NCBI GenBank assembly: GCA_903878285.1
Contig: CAIRHB010000016.1
Coordinates: 1-33,918, forward strand
Origin: Candidatus Adlerbacteria bacterium
GTDB lineage: Bacteria; Patescibacteriota; Minisyncoccia; Phycocordibacterales; SBAW01
DNA: 33,918 nucleotides
Reading direction: 5' to 3'
This document shows, one piece after another, positions 1 to 7,791 of the stretch. The notes beneath the pieces were generated by a model. That model worked only from the letters and a program-made list of their open reading frames with translations. It was not told the origin of the DNA and made no database searches. Numbering within the stretch: position 1 is the first letter of the stretch; every line of letters begins with the position of its first letter. Position numbers and translations under genes: made by a program.

Positions 1-64
1 GTTCCTTGGATGCTGTCCGATACTCGTTCACGAACTGCTGGTAAATCTCCTTCTTGGTACCCAT
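1..64 (-). CDS. N-terminal fragment of a transposase/integrase-like protein (partial)
   Basis: Only 21 codons are inside the window, starting at an ATG at 64-62 and running off the left edge. The visible residues (MGTKKEIYQQFVNEYRTASK) are charged and helical. They resemble the N-terminus of IS-encoded DDE integrases, which often begin with a KKEI...YxxAxKxEK pattern; this is recall of the family, not a search. The IS-like repeats just upstream support the call. No clear ribosome-binding site is visible. Confidence 0.4.
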   Translation of the reverse strand, partial: MGTKKEIYQQFVNEYRTASKE

Positions 65-138
65 ATGCATATGTGGGCACGGTAACAGGAATTGTGAGCC
101 CCGCGAGAGGGTGTGGGTAACATTATTTGTGAGCTACA
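1..138 (-). mobile_element. Left end of a probable insertion sequence, truncated by the window
   Basis: A leftward ORF starts at 64. Between it and the next gene lie two imperfect direct repeats, at 72-99 and 112-134, sharing the core TGTGGG-GGTAACA-TTGTGAGC. Read on the minus strand from 138 inwards, the end begins TGTAGCTCACA, a TGT-type tip as in many IS ends. The paired repeats look like inner and outer transposase-binding sites, with the IS boundary near 138. The other end and any target-site duplication lie outside the window, so this is inferred from the near end only. Confidence 0.45.
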
Positions 139-157
139 GCGATAAATATAAAAACCT

Positions 158-970
158 ATGTCTAGCGCCGATAGTTACTATTTGTATCTTGATGATTCGG
201 GGATACGTTTTCCTGATAAACAACAACGCCCAGTTCGTGAGGATGGACTCGACCATTTTGCACTTGGCGGCATCTTGGTACGAGAGGATGACCGTAGCGA
301 CATAATAGATGCATGTAAAGAGTTGCGTCGAAAGTGGCGAATCACCTATCCGCTGCGCTCGTCTGATATGCGTGGCAAACGTGGACATTTTGTCTGGCTT
401 GCAGAGCGATCCGCTCACGATGCCTTTTTTGCCGACCTTAACGGCTATCTCTGCTCCATTCCCGTTATCGGTTTTGCTGCGGTGGTAGACAGGGTTGGGT
501 ACAATAATCGGTATGAAGAAAAGTATGGCGACAAGCGGTGGTGGATGTGTAAAACGGCCTTTTCAATCCTGATAGAACAAGCAGCAAAATATGTTGCCGA
601 AAGGGGAGGTCGGTTGAAGATTCGTTTTGAGGAAAGTGGTAAAAAAGAAGATCGTGCGATTATAGAATACTGGAAAGATTTAAAAAGTGTCGGTATGCCA
701 TTTGATAGCATCACTTCGGCTAAATATGGAGTACTGAGAGCCGAGGATTTCCAGTGTGTCTTGTGGGGAGAACCAGAACGCCAAACCAAAAAATCACCAC
801 TCCTACAGATTGCGGATGTGTATTTGTATCCGATGGTAAGGGGTGGTTATGACAAGCAGTACATCCCGTATAAGATTCTCATGGACAATGCGAAGATTAT
901 CGACGCACTCCTGTCCGAAGACAAACTGGCAAGTTGTGGAGTCAAATATAGCTGTTTCGATGTTCGATAA
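158..970 (+). CDS. DUF3800 domain protein
   Basis: The 270-residue protein has the hallmarks of DUF3800: an N-terminal YLYLDDSG strand-turn containing the acidic D-x-S motif, a following GGILV strand, a central RGKRGHF region, and a C-terminal LLQIADVYLYPMVRGGYD segment matching the family's xxADxxA...R ending. DUF3800 proteins are thought to have an RNase H-like fold and often sit in defence or mobile contexts; their reaction is not established. ATG at 158 is the first start in frame, with an A/T-rich TATAAA box at 147-152. The gene is noticeably more AT-rich than the genes downstream and begins 20 bp from a probable IS end, so recent acquisition is plausible. A strong terminator follows. 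Confidence 0.8.
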   Translation: MSSADSYYLYLDDSGIRFPDKQQRPVREDGLDHFALGGILVREDDRSDIIDACKELRRKWRITYPLRSSDMRGKRGHFVWLAERSAHDAFFADLNGYLCSIPVIGFAAVVDRVGYNNRYEEKYGDKRWWMCKTAFSILIEQAAKYVAERGGRLKIRFEESGKKEDRAIIEYWKDLKSVGMPFDSITSAKYGVLRAEDFQCVLWGEPERQTKKSPLLQIADVYLYPMVRGGYDKQYIPYKILMDNAKIIDALLSEDKLASCGVKYSCFDVR

Positions 971-984
971 TGTGTCCGTTGTAG

Positions 985-1013
985 TAAAAAACCCAGATAA
1001 ATCTGGGTTTTTT
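985..1013 (+). terminator. Rho-independent terminator after the DUF3800 gene
   Basis: Stem ACCCAGA (991-997) pairs with TCTGGGT (1002-1008) around a TAAA loop. An A-run precedes it and a T-run follows to 1013, so it could work in both directions. Confidence 0.85.
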
Positions 1014-1102
1014 ACCGGCCCGCAATGCGGACCCCGGGGCTTTCGCCCATATTGCTATTATACATAGGTTGCCGAGCCGTCTCAAGTTATGCACAGGTGG
1101 TG

Positions 1103-1119
1103 TATACTCTCGTGGTATG
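1103..1119 (+). promoter_or_regulatory. -10 box close to the transglutaminase-like start
   Basis: TATACT at 1103-1108 lies eight bases before the ATG at 1117, leaving almost no room for a 5' leader or Shine-Dalgarno site. This is a relaxed version of the TANNNT-N6-ATG arrangement seen elsewhere in the window. Confidence 0.5.
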
Positions 1120-2013
1120 AACGAAAAAGTTTTGCAGCACTACCTTACGTTTAGTACCTACACCAACCCAGGGTTGTATCAAGATCTGCTTGTACGCGAT
1201 GTGCCAGACAATATTCGCGAGTTGGGGCTGCTGGTGCGCCAGAATGTTATTCATCGCACCACGCTCGCTGAGGGGAATGTGGGGTCGAATGCTGATCTGC
1301 GGTTTGGCGACATGACCCGTGTCCCGTGGTGGCGGCAGTCAGAGGATGATGTGTTGCCGACTGCAGCGGCTATGTTTGCCGAGCTCTATCGGCGCGACCA
1401 GCGCGGCTTGGTGCATGACCGAAAGCCCGAGGACAAGCTCGTGCTCACGTGCCGATTTGTCCATGTGATGGTGGCGAGTATTTTAAAATCGAAAGGCATT
1501 CCTGCGCGAGTCCGCTCGGGCAACGCGCCCTATTTCGATATGGGCGAATTGGGTAAGGTGAGTGCCGACCACTGGATAGCGCAATATTGGTATGCGAAAG
1601 AGAGTCGCTGGGTGACTATCGATGTGGACGGGAGTTTGAGTCTTGATGCCAACTTTGACCCATACGACATGCCCGAGGGTGTCTTCGATTTCCCCGCGGA
1701 CGCATGGCTCGCGATTCGTGCTGGCACAGACGACCCGCAGCGTTTTTGGAACGCATTGCCCATTCGCGGCACGATCGTGGTGCTGTGGTCGCTGTTCTAC
1801 GACTTCCACTGCTTGATGAACAGCGAAGTAATCTACCCACATCATCCGCACAGTGCTCTGCCGAACGTGTTCGGAACGCTCACCGAAACAGAGTTGGCAC
1901 AGATCGACAACCTTGCTCGGCTGATGCAAAAACCAGACAAAAACTTCGACGAACTCAAACACATCTGGGAGACCAACAAAAGCTTCCACCTCCTTGAAGG
2001 CGGGTTGTTGTAG
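1117..2013 (+). CDS. Transglutaminase-like (papain-fold) protein
   Basis: The 298-residue soluble protein carries a transglutaminase-like core. Cys112 sits in LTCRFVHVMVASILKSKGIP, where a nucleophile helix is followed by the typical KxxGIPAR strand; His152 is in ADHWIAQYW and Asp169 in WVTIDVDG. Their order and spacing fit the Cys-His-Asp triad of the superfamily. Members act as cysteine peptidases, transamidases or inactive binding domains, so the substrate cannot be named. There is no signal peptide, so it is probably cytoplasmic. I chose ATG 1117 over an upstream in-frame start at 1069 because TATACT at 1103-1108 lies between them. The gene converges on thyX with only six bases between the stop codons. 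Confidence 0.7.
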   Translation: MNEKVLQHYLTFSTYTNPGLYQDLLVRDVPDNIRELGLLVRQNVIHRTTLAEGNVGSNADLRFGDMTRVPWWRQSEDDVLPTAAAMFAELYRRDQRGLVHDRKPEDKLVLTCRFVHVMVASILKSKGIPARVRSGNAPYFDMGELGKVSADHWIAQYWYAKESRWVTIDVDGSLSLDANFDPYDMPEGVFDFPADAWLAIRAGTDDPQRFWNALPIRGTIVVLWSLFYDFHCLMNSEVIYPHHPHSALPNVFGTLTETELAQIDNLARLMQKPDKNFDELKHIWETNKSFHLLEGGLL

Positions 2014-2019
2014 GGATAT

Positions 2020-3393
2020 TTATTTCTTCTCAACAATATCGTGCGTGCCGCGATTAAAATTAAAGCGGTCGGGGGTGGTATCAAGATACAGTTCGAGACC
2101 AACGTCTTTGCATACATCGAGCATTGATTCTCCAATCGTTTGTGCGATGGTACGCAGTGTGGGGTGGACAGCAACGCCGGAGCGTAGCTCGACGAGCCAG
2201 ATGAGCGCGGGTAGGTCGCCCGTGACGCGGCAGGGGACACGGTAGCCCATTGGGATAAAGTATTGTGCGTTAGTATCGCAGAGTCCAAGTGCTGCGACTG
2301 CCTTTTCATATATTGCGAGAAACGAACGCGCCTTGCCTTGCAGTGCGCTCGGCATCTGCTCGAAATACCACTCTGCAAACCCGTGCCGCGCGGTGACGAG
2401 TGGCATGCGCTGGGTAACAGCGCGGTGTCGCTGGATATCGCGAAATGAGCCGAAGTCGAGCAGGAATGAGTAGCGCAATATGCCACACTCGCTGAGATAT
2501 TTTGGCGGCTCGGTTTTGGTGGGGCGATCGGCAAGGATACGCGCGTATTGATTTTTTAGTAGTGTGTGATCGAGCCCGTCGTACTCAAGTGTGACGCCCT
2601 GTGTGCCATGCCACGCGTCGTCGCCGTCAAAGTAGTAGTGGTCGCGTAACCAATCTTTTGTATATGCCTCGCTTGCCTCGTAGTGTTTTTGTCCAAACGA
2701 GCTCGGATGCATCTCAGCGAGCGCGTCTTGTATTGCAGTGGCAATGTCTCGAACCTCGGCGAGCGGATGGTTGCGCAGGCGAGCAAGATGGTCGGCAGCA
2801 GCGCGCAGCTGGGTGTGCCACGCGAGATTGGTCGCCGCTCCTGCAGGCAGAAACCCGCGCATGATGTCGAATGCGCGTGCATCGATTGCTTTTCGCCACA
2901 CTTTCTCATTCTCGTTTTCTTGCTTTGGGTGGCGACGGGCGAGCTCCGCCTTCATGGTGGCGAGCCCTTCAAGATAAAAGGCACGTAGTGACTCAAGCAG
3001 GTCGGTACTTTTCGGTGTTCCGACAGGGTTGCCAAACGGCTGGTTGGAAAAGTCTATGTAGCGCGTCGATGATTCTTGTCCGTTGTACAATCGCGAGTCC
3101 TGTATCGCTTTTGCGGCGAGCATCGAGACGCCCTCGATAAAAATAGTGGTGGTGCCACAGTCGCCAATCGACTTGTGCCCGTAGCCAACGTAGTACGACG
3201 CCATAAAGTCCCGCGCACCTTTTTTTGCGAGCATTGCGAGGTGTGCGTCGACGCCGCCGACCGAGCGCGAGTGCAGTGCTTGCAGCATCGCGTCCGCTTC
3301 GGCAGTAATGAGCGCGCCTGTGTCGAGGACAACCACGCGACCACTCCCTGATAATTCGCGGCGGACATGCTCGAGTTCTTCGTAGGTGGTCAT
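2020..3393 (-). CDS. thyX: Duplicated ThyX-like flavin-dependent thymidylate synthase
   Basis: ThyX makes dTMP from dUMP using methylene-tetrahydrofolate and FAD. At 457 residues this protein is about twice the usual ThyX length and reads as two tandem ThyX-like halves, roughly 60-230 and 270-450. The classical signature is RHRxxSxNExSxRY. The first half keeps its second part (QESSTRY, 106-112) but has DSR where RHR is expected. The second half has RHR at 322-324 but continues AVTQRMPLV, losing NExSxR. The first half also ends with a ThyX-like ARAFLP...LRNHPLAEVRDIA segment. A composite active site is therefore plausible but unproven. The gene lies downstream of dcd on the same strand (56 bp gap), within a cluster for thymidylate supply. 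Confidence 0.75.
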   Translation of the reverse strand: MTTYEELEHVRRELSGSGRVVVLDTGALITAEADAMLQALHSRSVGGVDAHLAMLAKKGARDFMASYYVGYGHKSIGDCGTTTIFIEGVSMLAAKAIQDSRLYNGQESSTRYIDFSNQPFGNPVGTPKSTDLLESLRAFYLEGLATMKAELARRHPKQENENEKVWRKAIDARAFDIMRGFLPAGAATNLAWHTQLRAAADHLARLRNHPLAEVRDIATAIQDALAEMHPSSFGQKHYEASEAYTKDWLRDHYYFDGDDAWHGTQGVTLEYDGLDHTLLKNQYARILADRPTKTEPPKYLSECGILRYSFLLDFGSFRDIQRHRAVTQRMPLVTARHGFAEWYFEQMPSALQGKARSFLAIYEKAVAALGLCDTNAQYFIPMGYRVPCRVTGDLPALIWLVELRSGVAVHPTLRTIAQTIGESMLDVCKDVGLELYLDTTPDRFNFNRGTHDIVEKK

Positions 3394-3449
3394 GCTGAGT
3401 TTCGTTTAGTCGGGCTATGTAATATCTGTCGAGTGCTATACTTCGGTCA

Positions 3450-4124
3450 CTATTTTTTAGTGATATCGCGATCGAGATAGAGTCGCGGCAACATCATCTC
3501 CGGCTTCCACGACTTTTTTAGTGCCGCAAGTGATGTGCTCGATTGATATTTGCCGCCCTGTGCGTAGTCGGTTGCAAGTATTGGCCCTGTTTCATAGAAG
3601 ATAATTTGCGCGATGCGGCGCCCCACCACCAATGGGATATAATAGTGCGCCGAATTGTTGGTGATTTCCATCGTCCAGCGATTGGTATAGCCGACATCGC
3701 CCCAGCCAGCGCATTTGCATACCTCAATAAAGCTGCGCCCCAAGCTCGAACGTGCTTTCATCATGGTCGTGATGTGGTTTTTGCCGCCGATATATTCCTG
3801 CGTGTGTCCCAAAATGGTTTCGCCCGGGGCGAGGAGGATTACCTGGTCGTCCGGCGATATGCCGTTAAAATCAAAACGATAGTTTTTCAGCACCTCTTTT
3901 GCTTTCTGTGCCTTATGCGGCTTGGTTCCCCAAACGCGGTCAACATGGTTTTTGTCATAAATGTTGTAGACGTTCTCAAAATGCAGCGGGTGTTGTTCGG
4001 CAAAAAAGTATTCGCCCAATGTGACATCATAGCTGGAGGTGGCCAAGTTCTCGCGATGAAATGGCTCAATGACAATATCACCCTTCTTTCGTTCTTCTAA
4101 AATCTGTTTGTCTGAAAGTGCCAT
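3450..4124 (-). CDS. dcd: dCTP deaminase (dUTPase-fold)
   Basis: The 224-residue protein converts dCTP to dUTP, or directly to dUMP if bifunctional, supplying the dUMP branch of dTMP synthesis. It begins ALSDKQILEERKKGDIVIEP and continues SSYDVTLG, the standard Dcd opening. ARSSLGR (124-130) is the nucleotide-binding motif, and Glu153 in WTMEITN matches the catalytic glutamate. A C-terminal GKYQSSTSL segment fits the substrate-closing tail. I chose ATG at 4124; the ORF is open to 4268, but that extension overlaps tmk and has no Dcd-like sequence. A tetramer or trimer is expected from the family. It is transcribed divergently from tmk. Confidence 0.88.
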   Translation of the reverse strand: MALSDKQILEERKKGDIVIEPFHRENLATSSYDVTLGEYFFAEQHPLHFENVYNIYDKNHVDRVWGTKPHKAQKAKEVLKNYRFDFNGISPDDQVILLAPGETILGHTQEYIGGKNHITTMMKARSSLGRSFIEVCKCAGWGDVGYTNRWTMEITNNSAHYYIPLVVGRRIAQIIFYETGPILATDYAQGGKYQSSTSLAALKKSWKPEMMLPRLYLDRDITKK

Positions 4125-4179
4125 ATAATTTTGTTTTTTTGTACCCACACTGTAGCATAGAGAAACAACACGAGACACT
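4125..4179. promoter_or_regulatory. Divergent dcd/tmk promoter region
   Basis: This 55-bp gap separates the divergent starts of dcd and tmk. Around CTGTAGCATAG, a -10-like TAGCAT reads rightward and TATGCT/TACAGT reads leftward, so the two -10 boxes overlap. The gap is short enough that the two promoters could interfere with each other. No clear operator is seen. Confidence 0.4.
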
Positions 4180-4872
4180 ATGGACAAAAAAGGAAAACTT
4201 ATTGTAATAGATGGCTCGGACGGGGTAGGGAAAGCGACACAAACCAAGCTGTTGGTAGAGCGCCTCAAAAAAGAGAAAATTCCTGTGGCGACGCTCGACT
4301 TCCCACAGTACTACAATAACCTGTTTGGCAAGCTGGTTGGCGAGTGTTTGTCAGGGAAGTATGGCGATTTTATTGCGCTCGACCCACATATTGCATCGGT
4401 GCTCTATGCTGCAGACCGGTTTGAGTCAAAGCAAAAAATAGAAACGTGGCTCGCTGCGGGGAAGACCGTTGTGCTCGACCGGTACGTGAGCGCCAACCAG
4501 ATGCATCAAGGCGGCAAGATCCACGACCCTAAAAAGCGTCGCGCGTTTTTGCGCTGGCTCGACCAGATGGAGCACGGGGTGTTTGGGCTCCCACGCTCAG
4601 ATATCATTTTGTATCTGCACCTGCCTGTTGCTATTTCGCTTGAGCTATTGCAAAAAAAAGAGACAGCCGCAGGCAAAAAATATGTGACCAAGGGTGCAAA
4701 AGATTTGGCCGAGAGCGACACGTTCCACCAGCTCGCGTCACAGGAAGGTGCGCTGCGGTTGGTTAAAGCACAAAACAATTGGAAGAAGATTGACTGCGCG
4801 GACAAGAACGGGATTCTTCCACGTGATGTGATCCACGAGCGAGTTTTTTCAGAGGTGATGCAGGTGTTATGA
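4180..4872 (+). CDS. tmk: Thymidylate kinase
   Basis: Phosphorylates dTMP to dTDP with ATP in the cytoplasm. The 230-residue protein starts with a strand and P-loop (IVIDGSDGVGKATQ, about residues 8-21), followed by DFPQYYNN. The DRYVSANQMHQGGK segment carries the DR(Y/H) motif typical of Tmk. A lid-like region around KKETAAGKKYVTKGAKD follows. It belongs to the Tmk family with an extended C-terminal part, comparable to archaeal and eukaryotic forms. It is divergent from dcd and seven bases upstream of the MazG-like gene, so probably cotranscribed with it and glyA. Confidence 0.9.
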   Translation: MDKKGKLIVIDGSDGVGKATQTKLLVERLKKEKIPVATLDFPQYYNNLFGKLVGECLSGKYGDFIALDPHIASVLYAADRFESKQKIETWLAAGKTVVLDRYVSANQMHQGGKIHDPKKRRAFLRWLDQMEHGVFGLPRSDIILYLHLPVAISLELLQKKETAAGKKYVTKGAKDLAESDTFHQLASQEGALRLVKAQNNWKKIDCADKNGILPRDVIHERVFSEVMQVL

Positions 4873-4879
4873 TAGGCAT

Positions 4880-5215
4880 ATGGATTTTACTGAATACCAA
4901 AGGCTTGCAAGTCGAACAGCGACATATCTACAGGATGACCAGATATTCAGAATGATGTATTTGAGCATGGGTCTTGCTGGCGAAAGTGGTGAAGTAATTG
5001 AAAAAGTAAAAAAAATTGTGCGTAATGATAAAGGTGCAATCTCAGACGAGAAGCGTGAAGCCATAAGAAACGAACTTGGTGATGTGCTCTGGTATATTTC
5101 TGAACTCGCTCGAGCGTTCGATATCCCTCTTGAACAGGTCGTTCAGGCAAATATCCAAAAAATCACTGATCGTGCTGCGCGGGGTGTCATTGAAAGCGAA
5201 GGAGATAATCGATAA
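4880..5215 (+). CDS. MazG-like nucleotide pyrophosphohydrolase
   Basis: This 111-residue single-domain all-alpha NTP pyrophosphohydrolase has the metal-binding pattern of MazG/dUTPase-type enzymes: GLAGESGEVIEKVKK in the first helix (the ExxE motif) and RNELGDVLWYISELA in the second (the ExxD motif). Such proteins hydrolyse (d)NTPs to (d)NMPs plus pyrophosphate. Between tmk and glyA, a dUTP-to-dUMP or house-cleaning role is a reasonable inference, but substrate cannot be read from sequence. Gaps are 7 bp to tmk and 11 bp to glyA. The gene is clearly more AT-rich than its neighbours (for example AAAAAGTAAAAAAAATTG in its middle), suggesting a separate origin. Confidence 0.85.
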   Translation: MDFTEYQRLASRTATYLQDDQIFRMMYLSMGLAGESGEVIEKVKKIVRNDKGAISDEKREAIRNELGDVLWYISELARAFDIPLEQVVQANIQKITDRAARGVIESEGDNR

Positions 5216-5226
5216 ACTCTTCTACT

Positions 5227-6513
5227 ATGTACCCACACATCAAACAGCAAGACGCAGAACTCTTTGCGGCGCTCGAGGGAGAAGAGATGCGCGAGCGGGA
5301 AGGGTTGGAACTGATTCCGTCCGAGAACTATGTGTCGCAGGCGGTGCGCGAGGCGCAGGGCTCGATTTTGACAAATAAGTATGCGGAGGGGTACCCAGGG
5401 AAGCGCTACTACGGCGGGCAGGAGTTTACTGATGCTGCCGAGTCTCTCGCGATCGAGCGAGCCAAGAAGTTGTTTGGTGCAGGGTTTGCCAACGTGCAGC
5501 CACACTCGGGCGCGAACGCAAACATCGCGATGTATATGGCGCTGCTCTCGCCCGGCGACACTGTGCTCGGCATGGACCTCTCGCACGGCGGGCACCTGAC
5601 CCACGGGCACCCCGTGACCTATATCACCAAGTTTTTTAATTTCGTGCGCTACAAGATGAAGGATGTCGAGACCGGCGAGATCGACTACGACGACATGCTG
5701 CGGGTCGCCAAAGAGACAAAACCCAAAATTATTTTGGCGGGATTTTCTGCCTACAGCCGTGAGCTGGACTATGAAAAGTTTGCGGCGATTGCCCGCGAGG
5801 TTGGAGCATATGCCGTGATGGATGCAGCGCATATCGCAGGGCTCATTGCGGGTGGTGTTGCAAAGAATCCATTTGACTTCGGCTTTGATATTATCACCAC
5901 GACGACGCACAAGACGCTGCGCGGCCCCCGCGGCGGGATGATACTGACGCGCGCGGGCGAAGTGGCTGGTATGCCAACCGGAGAGGAGATTGCAAAAAAG
6001 GTAGACAAGGCGGTGTTCCCTGGGCTCCAAGGCGGGCCGCTGATGCATATTATCGCTGCCAAAGCGGTCGCGTTTGGCGAGGCGCTGCAGCCGTCGTTCA
6101 AGACCTACGCGGCGCAGATTCTCAAGAACGCAAAAGCGATGGAGACAGTATTCAAGGCAAATAACGTGCGCATGCTCGGTGGCGGCACGAGTAATCATCT
6201 CATCTTGGCAGACGTGTTCGGCTTATTGGGCATCCCGGGCAAAGAGGCAGAAAAAGTATTGGACACCGTCGGCATCACGCTCAACAAAAATATGATTGCC
6301 GACGACCCTCGTGGGCCGATGGACCCATCGGGCATCCGCTTCGGCACACCTGCGATTACCACGCGCGGGTTCGCCGAAAAGGAGAGTACTCGTGTCGCAG
6401 AGCTCATGCTCCAGGCACTTCGCGACCGTGCAGACCAATCCAAGCTCGACACCATTCATCAAGAGATCAAAACTCTCTGCGCGAAGTTTCCGATTCCCGA
6501 TTCGTTTCAGTAG
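5227..6513 (+). CDS. glyA: Serine hydroxymethyltransferase
   Basis: A PLP enzyme that converts serine and tetrahydrofolate to glycine and 5,10-methylene-tetrahydrofolate, the one-carbon donor for ThyX. The 428-residue length is normal for bacterial GlyA. Visible family features are ELIPSENYVSQAV near the N-terminus, NKYAEGYPGKRYYGG, QPHSGANANIAMYMALL, LSHGGHLTHGHPV, and TTTTHKTLRGPRGG, where Lys229 forms the Schiff base. It is the last gene of the tmk-mazG-glyA run. Start ATG 5227 gives the family-typical N-terminus. Confidence 0.96.
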   Translation: MYPHIKQQDAELFAALEGEEMREREGLELIPSENYVSQAVREAQGSILTNKYAEGYPGKRYYGGQEFTDAAESLAIERAKKLFGAGFANVQPHSGANANIAMYMALLSPGDTVLGMDLSHGGHLTHGHPVTYITKFFNFVRYKMKDVETGEIDYDDMLRVAKETKPKIILAGFSAYSRELDYEKFAAIAREVGAYAVMDAAHIAGLIAGGVAKNPFDFGFDIITTTTHKTLRGPRGGMILTRAGEVAGMPTGEEIAKKVDKAVFPGLQGGPLMHIIAAKAVAFGEALQPSFKTYAAQILKNAKAMETVFKANNVRMLGGGTSNHLILADVFGLLGIPGKEAEKVLDTVGITLNKNMIADDPRGPMDPSGIRFGTPAITTRGFAEKESTRVAELMLQALRDRADQSKLDTIHQEIKTLCAKFPIPDSFQ

Positions 6514-6555
6514 CGTTTCGCAGTAGGCTAGAGAAGCGTTTGCGCGTTTTTCTTG

Positions 6556-6570
6556 TACAATACCCATATG
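6556..6570 (+). promoter_or_regulatory. Leaderless promoter -10 for the DUF2914 protein
   Basis: TACAAT at 6556-6561 is followed by six bases and then ATG 6568, so the predicted transcription start falls on the start codon. Confidence 0.55.
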
Positions 6571-7749
6571 CATCGCGTGTGGATAGTATTTTTGTCGCTG
6601 TGGAAGAAGTACGAGCGCGTGTTTTGGCTCGGCACGCTGGCGCTTGGGTTCGTGTTCGACCTCTTTCTCGCCAAGAGCCCCGAGAGCGTCGCTGACAATA
6701 TCCTGCTCGTCTCGTATCTATTTATTGCCGCGGCATGCATCGTGCTGCTTAATCGACGCTCTGTATCCTCACATCGACACGCAAACCCCGACACATCGAT
6801 TGTGTCAGTCGGCGAGCCAATTCTGCTCATTCTTATCCTTCAATTTTGCTTTGGTGGCTTGGCGAGCAACCTGCTCATCCTCTACGGCAAGAGCGGGACA
6901 CTCGGCGGCAGTTTGTTGTTTGTTGCGCTGCTTGCGGCGTTCGCGCTTGGCAACGAGTTTCTCAAGAGTCGCTACGCGCTGATGCGACTCAATATCGCGG
7001 TCTACTACTTTCTCCTCGTGACCTACCTCGTCATCGCGGTGCCGACGTTTATCATCCATAAGATTGGGCTGCCGACGTTTCTCATCGCAGTTGGTGCAAG
7101 CCTCGCGGTGATGCTCGTACTCGCGGTCGTGCTGTACCTGGTCGTATTTCGGCATAACCGCTGGCAACTGTTCGAGATGCTGGCGCTCGTGGGCACCATC
7201 TGCCTCACGTTCGTCGGGTTCTATTTGCTCAACATCATCCCGCCCGTGCCGCTGTCGCTGAAGTCGATCGGCGTCTACCACTCGGTCACGGTGCTGCCCG
7301 ACGCCGCCACGCGCTCCGACGGCGCGCGATATGCAGCGAGCTTCGAGCCGCCCGAGTGGTACGCCTTTTGGCGCGACACGTCCGCCACCTTTACACTCGA
7401 CACGTCCGCCAACGCGAGCGCATCGCAAGGTGATCTCTATAGTACAACTGCGGGCGAGAGTGCCTACTGCTTTAGCGCCGTCTACGCGCCGGGCGGCCTG
7501 TCGACGCCGATTGTCCATCGGTGGGAGCAGTATGACGCTGTGGCAAAAAAGTGGCAGACACGTTCGTTCGTCTCATTCCCGATCAATGGTGGGCGCGATG
7601 GCGGCTACCGCGGCTATAGTATCGAGACGCCGTCAATCGGCATCTGGCGCTGTGATGTCGAGACCTCCTCGGGGCAGCTCATCGGTCGCATCTCCTTCGC
7701 CGTGGTCGCCGCGACCACGACGCCCACCCTCTCGACAACGACGCTGTAG
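6568..7749 (+). CDS. Polytopic membrane protein with C-terminal DUF2914 domain
   Basis: The 393-residue protein has about six hydrophobic segments in the first 220 residues (for example WLGTLALGFVFDLFLA, LVSYLFIAAACIVLL, PILLILILQFCFGGLA, LAVMLVLAVVLYLVVF and LALVGTICLTFVGFYLL). A non-membrane C-terminal domain follows. Its end, HRWEQYDAVAKKW...GGYRGYSIE...GIWRCDVETSSGQLIGRISF, matches DUF2914, a beta domain of unknown function found in envelope proteins. A Ser/Thr-rich tail follows. I chose ATG 6568 over an upstream in-frame TTG because of the TACAAT box six bases before it. The role is unknown; a cell-envelope location is supported by topology. Confidence 0.75.
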   Translation: MHRVWIVFLSLWKKYERVFWLGTLALGFVFDLFLAKSPESVADNILLVSYLFIAAACIVLLNRRSVSSHRHANPDTSIVSVGEPILLILILQFCFGGLASNLLILYGKSGTLGGSLLFVALLAAFALGNEFLKSRYALMRLNIAVYYFLLVTYLVIAVPTFIIHKIGLPTFLIAVGASLAVMLVLAVVLYLVVFRHNRWQLFEMLALVGTICLTFVGFYLLNIIPPVPLSLKSIGVYHSVTVLPDAATRSDGARYAASFEPPEWYAFWRDTSATFTLDTSANASASQGDLYSTTAGESAYCFSAVYAPGGLSTPIVHRWEQYDAVAKKWQTRSFVSFPINGGRDGGYRGYSIETPSIGIWRCDVETSSGQLIGRISFAVVAATTTPTLSTTTL

Positions 7750-7776
7750 TGTCTTTATATGTAGCACCTTTTCTGC

Positions 7777-7791
7777 TACTGTATGCACATG
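7777..7791 (+). promoter_or_regulatory. Leaderless promoter -10 for argS
   Basis: TACTGT at 7777-7782 is followed by six bases and ATG 7789. The same six bases contain an earlier in-frame ATG (7783); the spacing rule favours 7789. Confidence 0.5.

Noticed and set aside
4125-4268. N-terminal extension of dcd
   Set aside because: It overlaps the divergent tmk start, and its sequence does not match Dcd proteins.
5143-6198. 351-codon antisense ORF in glyA
   Set aside because: It is a GC-rich shadow of a clear GlyA gene, with a His/Arg/Cys-rich translation typical of wrong frames.
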